Source of the DNA: Oceanospirillum sediminis
Lineage (GTDB): Bacteria; Pseudomonadota; Gammaproteobacteria; Pseudomonadales; Halomonadaceae
Assembly (NCBI RefSeq): GCF_014164585.1
Contig: NZ_JACJFM010000020.1
Span: 29,793-93,792 of the forward strand
Length of the DNA stretch: 64,000 nucleotides
Direction of reading: 5' to 3'
The first letter of the stretch is position 1, and each line of letters starts with the position of its first letter. The translations under genes and the position numbers were made by a program. Positions 58,778 through 64,000 of the stretch are shown here, in pieces. The notes under the pieces were generated by a model. The model was not told the origin of the DNA. It saw only the letters and a program-made list of their open reading frames with translations, and made no database searches.

Positions 58778-59797
58778 ATGAAGAAACTGGGTCTTATTGC
58801 TGCCACAGCTGTAATGTCTGTATCTGTGACAGGGACTGCTATGGCATCTGCCACACTGGATGCGGTTAAAGAACGCGGTTATGTGCAATGCGGCGTTACT
58901 ACAGGTGTACCAGGTTATTCCAACCCTGATGACAAAGGTAACTGGAAGGGTATGGATGTTGATGTTTGTCGGGGTGTTGCAGCAGCGACTCTGGGAGACG
59001 CGGATAAAGTTAAATATATTCCTCTGAATGCTAAGGAGCGTTTTACCGCATTGCAATCCGGTGAAATTGATATGCTATCCCGTGTTACTACCTGGACGCT
59101 GACCCGTGATTCGTCTCTGGGTCTGAACTTTGCCGGTGTGACCTATTACGATGGTCAGGGTTTTATGATCAATAAAAACCTGGGCGTTAAGAGTGCGTTA
59201 GAACTGGATGGTGCTTCTCTGTGTATTCAGTCGGGCACAACCACAGAATTGAATGCTGCGGATTATTTCCGCGCTAACAAAATGCAATTCGAGCCAGTGG
59301 TATTTGATACCGCAGATCAGACTGTGAAAGGTTTTGAAGCAGGTCGTTGTGATGTTCTGACATCAGATCAGTCTCAGCTGTATGCGCTGCGTATCAAACT
59401 GGCTAAACCAGATAGCGCTATGGTGCTGCCTGAAATTATTTCTAAGGAGCCTCTGGGGCCTGTAGTGCGTCAGGGGGATGATGGCTGGTTCAATATTGTG
59501 AAATGGTCTCTGTTTGCCATGATCAATGCGGAAGAGATGGGCCTGACGTCCGGCAACATTGACAGCAAAATGAAAAACTCCAGTCCTGCACTGGATCGTT
59601 TTGTGGGTAAAGAAGGCATTAAGGGCTCAGGCCTGGGGCTGAGTGATGACTGGGCCTATCAGATTGTGAAGCAGGTGGGCAGCTATGGCGAAGCCTTTGA
59701 TCGCAATCTGGGTATGGGATCACCACTGAAAATTGAACGTGGTCTGAACGCGCTGTGGAATAAAGGTGGTCTGCAGTACGCTCCACCTATTCGTTAA
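58778..59797 (+). CDS. aapJ: General L-amino-acid ABC transporter, periplasmic binding protein
   Basis: 339-residue secreted receptor with a signal peptide cleaved around TGTAMA-SA (about residue 23). Mature sequence features TLDAVKERGYVQCGV, GMDVDVCRGVAAATLGD, and NAKERFTALQSGEIDMLSR, the hallmark of AapJ/BztA proteins that bind a broad range of polar amino acids. GAGGA precedes the ATG. First gene of the aapJQMP operon. Confidence 0.94.
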   Translation: MKKLGLIAATAVMSVSVTGTAMASATLDAVKERGYVQCGVTTGVPGYSNPDDKGNWKGMDVDVCRGVAAATLGDADKVKYIPLNAKERFTALQSGEIDMLSRVTTWTLTRDSSLGLNFAGVTYYDGQGFMINKNLGVKSALELDGASLCIQSGTTTELNAADYFRANKMQFEPVVFDTADQTVKGFEAGRCDVLTSDQSQLYALRIKLAKPDSAMVLPEIISKEPLGPVVRQGDDGWFNIVKWSLFAMINAEEMGLTSGNIDSKMKNSSPALDRFVGKEGIKGSGLGLSDDWAYQIVKQVGSYGEAFDRNLGMGSPLKIERGLNALWNKGGLQYAPPIR

Positions 59798-59840
59798 TCC
59801 GGTATTGAGTGAGAATACACTGATATGTGTTTATCCGGAC

Positions 59841-59870
59841 TTCAGACGAATCTCATCAGGTTCGTCTGAA
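59841..59870 (+). other. Stem-loop between aapJ and aapQ
   Basis: Perfect 10-bp stem TTCAGACGAA/TTCGTCTGAA with a 10-nt loop and no T-run. Such structures after binding-protein genes typically stabilise the upstream message or partly end transcription, giving more receptor than permease. Confidence 0.6.
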
Positions 59871-60009
59871 TTGGGGAAATCCGAATAAATACGATCAGAG
59901 TAAACACTGCTTTTCTGAATAGTCCGACAGGCATTGTGTACAGCTTTCCTGCCTGTACATGCTAAGCCTCTGCCTGTCGGCTCCCGCCTTTGTTTCCGGA
60001 GGTTTCTTT

Positions 60010-61209
60010 ATGCAAAATGCCAATAAGTCGCCGTCTTCCCGGGTTCCGGAGCAGAAGACGCGCTTCTGGCATGATCCTGCAAAACGCGCTCTTGCCTTCC
60101 AGATTCTTCTGGTTCTTGTGGTCGTTGGTTTTGTCGGAATGATTGTCCAGAATACCCTGAATAACCTGGAAAGCCGGGGTATTACCACAGGTTTTGATTT
60201 CCTGTCCCAACAGGCCGGTTTTGGTATTACCCAGACACTGATTGAATACACAGAATCCAGCAGCTACGGCACAACCTTCGTAGTGGGCTTGCTGAATACT
60301 ATTCTGGTTTCTGTATTAGGTATTATTGTTGCTACTGCCCTGGGTTTTCTGATGGGGGTTGCCCGACTGTCTAATAACTGGCTGGTAGCTAAAGTAGCTT
60401 CCGCTTTTGTGGAAGTTTTTCGGAATATTCCTCTGCTACTGCAGATTTTCTTCTGGTACTTTGCAGTATTGCAGGCATTGCCTTCACCCAGGAAAAGTAT
60501 CGAACTGCTCGATACCTTCTATCTGAACGTCCGTGGGTTTTACATGCCTCAACCTGTACCTCAGGAAGGGTTTGGTCTGGTGTGGCTGGCTCTTGTTATT
60601 GCCTTAATTGTGTCTTATCTGGTGATTCGCTGGAATGCGAAACGTCAGGATGAAACAGGACAACGCTTCCCTGCCTACTGGACTGCTTCTGGTCTGATTG
60701 TTGGCCTGCCTTTGCTGGCATTTTTAGTCTCAGGAGCGCCTCTTGAGTGGGATCATCCGGTACTGAAAGGTTTTAACTTTCGAGGAGGGATGACTATTCT
60801 GCCGGAACTGGCTGCTCTCTGGGTGGCTCTCAGTATTTATACTGCGGCCTTTATTGCTGAGATTGTGCGTTCAGGCATTGAAGCGGTTTCCAAAGGACAA
60901 ACAGAAGCAGCCAGTGCTCTGGGGCTGAGTCAGGGTAAAGTATTGCGTCTGGTGGTGATCCCTCAGGCTGTACGAGTGATTATCCCGCCGTTGACCAGCC
61001 AGTATCTGAACCTGATTAAGAACTCGTCTCTGGCTACAGCCATTGGTTATCCGGATCTGGTCTCCGTATTTGCCGGAACCACTCTGAACCAGACGGGGCA
61101 AGCCATTGAAGTGATCTTTATGACCATGCTGGTTTATCTGACTCTGAGCCTTCTGGTGTCAGCCTTTATGAACTGGTTTAACAGCAGAATGGCGCTGGTT
61201 GAGCGTTAA
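60010..61209 (+). CDS. aapQ: General L-amino-acid ABC transporter permease AapQ
   Basis: 399-residue inner-membrane permease of the HAAT/PAAT family with a long N-terminal extension. Key motifs: FVEVFRNIPLLLQIFFWYFAVL, and the ATPase-contact loop IEAVSKGQTEAASALGLSQGK near residues 295-315, followed by VIPQAVRVIIPPLTSQYLNLIKNSSL. ATG 60010 is preceded by GGAGG; the upstream frame to 59959 is unlikely to be translated. Pairs with AapM. Confidence 0.93.
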   Translation: MQNANKSPSSRVPEQKTRFWHDPAKRALAFQILLVLVVVGFVGMIVQNTLNNLESRGITTGFDFLSQQAGFGITQTLIEYTESSSYGTTFVVGLLNTILVSVLGIIVATALGFLMGVARLSNNWLVAKVASAFVEVFRNIPLLLQIFFWYFAVLQALPSPRKSIELLDTFYLNVRGFYMPQPVPQEGFGLVWLALVIALIVSYLVIRWNAKRQDETGQRFPAYWTASGLIVGLPLLAFLVSGAPLEWDHPVLKGFNFRGGMTILPELAALWVALSIYTAAFIAEIVRSGIEAVSKGQTEAASALGLSQGKVLRLVVIPQAVRVIIPPLTSQYLNLIKNSSLATAIGYPDLVSVFAGTTLNQTGQAIEVIFMTMLVYLTLSLLVSAFMNWFNSRMALVER

Positions 61210-61227
61210 AAGGACAGGAGATATTCC

Positions 61228-62343
61228 ATGAGTGATCTGAGTAAAGTCAGACATGAGATGTTGCCCGACCTGCCACCGCCTGAAAATACGACAGGCCCGG
61301 TAGGCTGGATGCGTCGGCATCTGTTTTCCAGCGTAACCAATACGGTTCTGACCCTGTTTACGCTCTATATACTTTATATTCTGCTGGTGCCCACCATTGA
61401 CTGGGCGTTTATCAAAGCGGACTGGTTCGGGGAAACCCGTGATGCCTGTACGTCTGGTGGTGCTTGTTGGGTGTTTGTCACGACCCGTTTCAGTCAGTTT
61501 CTGTACGGCTTCTATCCGGAAGAGCTGACCTGGCGTATTAATCTGGCCTTTATCCTGTTGGCTGTACAGCTGGTCTGGTTGATGATCCCTAAATTGCCAT
61601 TTAAAGGCATCGTCTCTGTATTGGTGCTGTTTGTTTATCCGGTGGTGGCATTTTATCTGCTCTATGGCGGAAGCTTCGGGCTGGATGTGGTGGAAACCCA
61701 TAAATGGGGAGGTCTGTCGCTGACACTGGTGCTGGCCGTGATCGGTATTGTGGCTGCATTGCCGTTCGGGGTATTACTGGCACTGGGACGCCGTTCTGAG
61801 ATGCCGATTGTAAAGAGTTTCTGTGTGGTTTACATCGAGCTCTGGCGTGGTGTACCTCTGATTACAGTGCTCTTTATGGCGTCGGTGATGTTGCCTCTGT
61901 TTGTTCCTGCAGAAGTCACTTTCGACAAATTATTGCGTGCTCTGATTGGTATTGTGATGTTCCAGTCTGCTTATATGGCAGAAGTGGTGCGTGGTGGCTT
62001 ACAGGCCATTCCAAAAGGCCAGTATGAAGCGGCTCAGGCTCTGGGATTGAACTACTGGAAAATGATGGGGCTGATTGTATTGCCTCAGGCGCTGAAACTG
62101 ATGATTCCAGGCATTGTGAATACCTTTATTGCGTTGTTTAAAGACACCAGTCTGGTACTGATTATTGGCCTGTTTGATCTGCTGGCTATTGTTCAGGCCG
62201 GTCTGACTGATCCGAAGTGGCTGGGTTATTCCGTTGAAGGTTATGCCTTTGTGGCACTGATGTTCTGGATATTCTGTTTTGGTATGTCCAAATACAGTCA
62301 GCATCTTGAACGCCACTTCCACACGGGTCATGGCTCCCGTTAA
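61228..62343 (+). CDS. aapM: General L-amino-acid ABC transporter permease AapM
   Basis: 371-residue permease partner of Aap[24 protein letters not shown] and [25 protein letters not shown] (ATPase-coupling loop) are diagnostic, followed by [26 protein letters not shown]. It begins 18 bp after aapQ with an AGGAGA site. Downstream, a run of ten C separates it from aapP. Confidence 0.93.
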   Translation: MSDLSKVRHEMLPDLPPPENTTGPVGWMRRHLFSSVTNTVLTLFTLYILYILLVPTIDWAFIKADWFGETRDACTSGGACWVFVTTRFSQFLYGFYPEELTWRINLAFILLAVQLVWLMIPKLPFKGIVSVLVLFVYPVVAFYLLYGGSFGLDVVETHKWGGLSLTLVLAVIGIVAALPFGVLLALGRRSEMPIVKSFCVVYIELWRGVPLITVLFMASVMLPLFVPAEVTFDKLLRALIGIVMFQSAYMAEVVRGGLQAIPKGQYEAAQALGLNYWKMMGLIVLPQALKLMIPGIVNTFIALFKDTSLVLIIGLFDLLAIVQAGLTDPKWLGYSVEGYAFVALMFWIFCFGMSKYSQHLERHFHTGHGSR

Positions 62344-62344
62344 G

Positions 62345-62354
62345 CCCCCCCCCC
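62345..62354 (+). repeat. Ten-cytosine homopolymer between aapM and aapP
   Basis: An uninterrupted run of ten C directly after the aapM stop codon, 20 bp before the aapP ATG. Tracts of this kind can slip during replication, though here only spacing, not a reading frame, would change. Confidence 0.85.
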
Positions 62355-62374
62355 GACAGAATTCTGGAGAGATT

Positions 62375-63136
62375 ATGAGTAATACTCGTCAGCTTGATGA
62401 CAAAGTGATGGTAGAGATGCGTGGGGTGAATAAATGGTACGGCCAGTTCCACGTATTAAAAGATGTTAACCTGAAAGTACGTCAGGGCGAACGTATTGTG
62501 ATTTGTGGGCCATCCGGTTCAGGTAAGTCCACCACGATTCGCTGTATTAATCGGTTGGAGGAGCATCAGAAGGGCGATATCGTCGTCGCCGATACTGTTC
62601 TGAACAATGATTTGAAAAACATTGAAACCATTCGTCGGGAAGTCGGCATGGTGTTTCAGCACTTTAATCTGTTCCCTCACCTGACAGTGCTGGAGAATTG
62701 TGCGCTGGCCCCTATCTGGGTACGAAAAACACCCCGTGCAGAGGCGGAAGAGATTGCCATGAAATATCTTCGCCGGGTACGTATCGAGGAACAGGCGCTG
62801 AAATATCCCGGACAGCTCTCTGGTGGTCAGCAGCAGCGTGTGGCGATTGCCCGAAGTTTGTGCATGAATCCTCAGGTGATGCTGTTTGATGAACCTACAT
62901 CAGCACTGGACCCGGAGATGATCAAAGAAGTGCTGGATGTCATGATTGAACTGGCAGAAGAGGGTATGACCATGCTGTGTGTGACCCACGAGATGGGGTT
63001 TGCTAAAACAGTAGCAGACCGGGTGATCTTTATGGATAAAGGTCAGATTATTGAAGAAAATGAACCAGAAGCGTTCTTTAATAATCCTCAATCTGAACGA
63101 ACACAGGCTTTCCTGAGCCAGATTCTTAATCATTAA
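62375..63136 (+). CDS. aapP: General L-amino-acid ABC transporter ATPase AapP
   Basis: 253-residue ATPase. Walker [11 protein letters not shown]-loop [12 protein letters not shown], signature LSGGQQQR, Walker [13 protein letters not shown] and the switch His in VTHEMGFA are all present. ATG 62375 (MSNTRQ) with GGAGAG upstream is used; the frame extends into aapM. Last gene of the operon, followed by two terminators. Confidence 0.95.
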   Translation: MSNTRQLDDKVMVEMRGVNKWYGQFHVLKDVNLKVRQGERIVICGPSGSGKSTTIRCINRLEEHQKGDIVVADTVLNNDLKNIETIRREVGMVFQHFNLFPHLTVLENCALAPIWVRKTPRAEAEEIAMKYLRRVRIEEQALKYPGQLSGGQQQRVAIARSLCMNPQVMLFDEPTSALDPEMIKEVLDVMIELAEEGMTMLCVTHEMGFAKTVADRVIFMDKGQIIEENEPEAFFNNPQSERTQAFLSQILNH

Positions 63137-63147
63137 AAGCTAAAAAC

Positions 63148-63195
63148 AGATATCCAGCCCAGAAAAACAATTCCTTCTGGATATCTGTCCTTTTT
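63148..63195 (+). terminator. Terminator after aapP
   Basis: AGATATCCAG (63148-63157) pairs with CTGGATATCT (63177-63186), followed by GTCCTTTTT. Confidence 0.75.
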
Positions 63196-63219
63196 ACGGC
63201 TCTTTCATTCGAAGGAGAT

Positions 63220-63249
63220 GCCCGGTCAGCGTGCAGACCGGGCTTTTTT
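63220..63249 (+). terminator. Second, strong terminator after the aap operon
   Basis: GCCCGGTC (63220-63227) pairs with GACCGGGC (63236-63243), followed by six T. It lies between the aap operon and the convergent adhesin-like remnant. Confidence 0.88.
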
Positions 63250-63256
63250 AGCCGTA

Positions 63257-63783
63257 TCAGGCGAGTATTACAGCTACCTCGGATGCATCACTGACGCCGG
63301 AGATTGTGAGATATACGGCGTTGTCCTGATTATCATTGCCAAAGTTAACTAACAGTGAACCCTGAAATGGATTGTACTGTACTGATATCGCTTCGCCATA
63401 CAGGTTATCCCCGTCAAGCTCATTCAGAGTGTTTCCTGAACCACCTGTCACTCCGGTAAACTTCAGTGTGTCTTCAGATGTATTGAAGTTATTAATACTA
63501 TAAGCACCACTACTGATATCTGACTTTGACAGAGTAATAATATCTTTTACTCCATCAGATGCCGTGATATTACCACTTGAGTCAGGGGTCAGTATTTTTG
63601 AGTTACTATCATCGTTGATGGTAACATTTCCTCCATTTACCATACCAGAAGATGGAATGCCTGAAGATATATTCAGTACATCAGTGACAAAGCTGTTTTG
63701 GCTATAAGAGCTGCCGCTCTGCCCGGTCAATGGGTTTCCCCCGGTCATAAATGTAAAGTTATCTGCCCCTAGAACGGTAAGTA
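63257..63783 (-). pseudogene. C-terminal fragment of a secreted adhesin/RTX-like protein
   Basis: About 175 codons are open on the minus strand down to a stop at 63257. The translation is Gly/Ser/Asn/Asp-rich and low in Lys and Cys (SSGIPSSGMVNGGNVTINDDSN, LDGDNLYGEAISVQYNPFQG, LTISGVSDASEVAVILA). This matches the C-terminal secretion region of type-I-secreted repeat proteins. The only start is a GTG at 63790 that lies within the adjoining IS-like DNA, with a stop a few codons further upstream. The gene therefore seems to have lost its body to an IS630-type insertion. Family placement is by composition and motif feel only. Confidence 0.55.
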
Positions 63784-64000
63784 CTCGCACAGTTATTTTC
63801 CGCTAAACTGAAAGGGTGATAATTGATATTTGAGAGCATAAATATGAGATTCGTTCCTCCATTATCTGACGATGAAGTGACTGCATTAAAATCACTACAT
63901 AACCATGCGGACAAACCTGCAACTCGTCGCCGTGCTCACGCCATCTTACTGAGCCATAAACAGTTCTCCATGGATCAAATAGCCCATATTCTTGATATCA
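63784..64000 (+). mobile_element. Left end of an IS630-family insertion sequence
   Basis: The element is judged to begin right after a TA (63782-63783), the usual IS630 target, where the adhesin-like frame breaks off. It includes about 60 bp of end sequence and the start of the transposase gene. The right end is outside the window. Confidence 0.55.
63844..64000 (+). CDS. IS630-family transposase, N-terminal part (cut by window end)
   Basis: First 52 codons: RFVPPLSDDEVTALKSLHNH, then RRRAHAILLSHKQFSMDQIAHIL, the N-terminal helix-turn-helix region of IS630/Tc1-like DDE transposases. The catalytic domain lies beyond the window, so intactness cannot be judged. Confidence 0.75.
   Translation, partial: MRFVPPLSDDEVTALKSLHNHADKPATRRRAHAILLSHKQFSMDQIAHILDI

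Overview
The window reads as ordinary chromosomal DNA of a marine, motile gammaproteobacterium. The evidence is RF3, HtpG, a GroESL pair with sigma-32-type promoters, a LexA-boxed dinB, an AapJQMP amino-acid transporter, gamma-glutamylputrescine catabolism, an NAGGN compatible-solute operon and many c-di-GMP and chemotaxis proteins. Base composition is moderate, with AT-rich intergenic regions. An Oceanospirillales-type host (Oceanospirillum/Endozoicomonas-like) fits best, but this is inferred from gene content. I saw no rRNA, tRNA, CRISPR array or prophage.

Layout. 1-1.2 kb: a ZntB-like CorA transporter. 1.4-6.2 kb: the osmoprotectant operon for N-acetylglutaminylglutamine amide (amidotransferase, GNAT/ATP-grasp synthetase, M42 peptidase), with an inverted repeat lying exactly between the -35 and -10 of its probable promoter. 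6.4-8.3 kb: a diguanylate cyclase and a decayed region with a headless gene. 8.3-10.4 kb: a divergent groEL/groES pair on the minus strand. 10.5-12.2 kb: an unknown protein and an HtpX-like protease. 12.3-17.4 kb: polyamine uptake and catabolism with a TetR regulator. 17.7-25.2 kb: prfC, a TatD nuclease, a PAS histidine kinase, a FapA/DUF342 protein and small unknowns. 25.3-27.3 kb: upp-uraA uracil salvage.

27.4-35.6 kb: signalling block with an EAL-HDOD protein, LexA-controlled dinB, a tandem-receiver protein whose first receiver has lost its phospho-Asp, a CBS-PAS-GGDEF-EAL protein and a chemoreceptor. 35.6-38.8 kb: htpG with a sigma-32-type promoter, and a DUF454 membrane protein. 39-46.3 kb: a secreted Cys-rich peptide, two RluA-family pseudouridine synthases, a GNAT, a chemoreceptor with a periplasmic c-type haem motif, a SulP transporter and TcdA. 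46.3-56.1 kb: two divergent signalling operons. One has two BMP-family binding lipoproteins plus a membrane histidine kinase and no ABC permease. The other has a hybrid kinase, a REC-EAL phosphodiesterase and a REC-GAF-like protein. 56.2-58.3 kb: methionine aminotransferase and omega-amidase. 58.8-63.1 kb: aapJQMP. 63.2-64 kb: the tail of a truncated secreted-adhesin-like gene abutting the left end of an IS630-family element that runs off the window.

The strongest candidate for something undescribed is the 46.3-56.1 kb locus. It looks like a ligand-sensing system built from BMP-type lipoproteins and two kinases, with c-di-GMP as the probable output.
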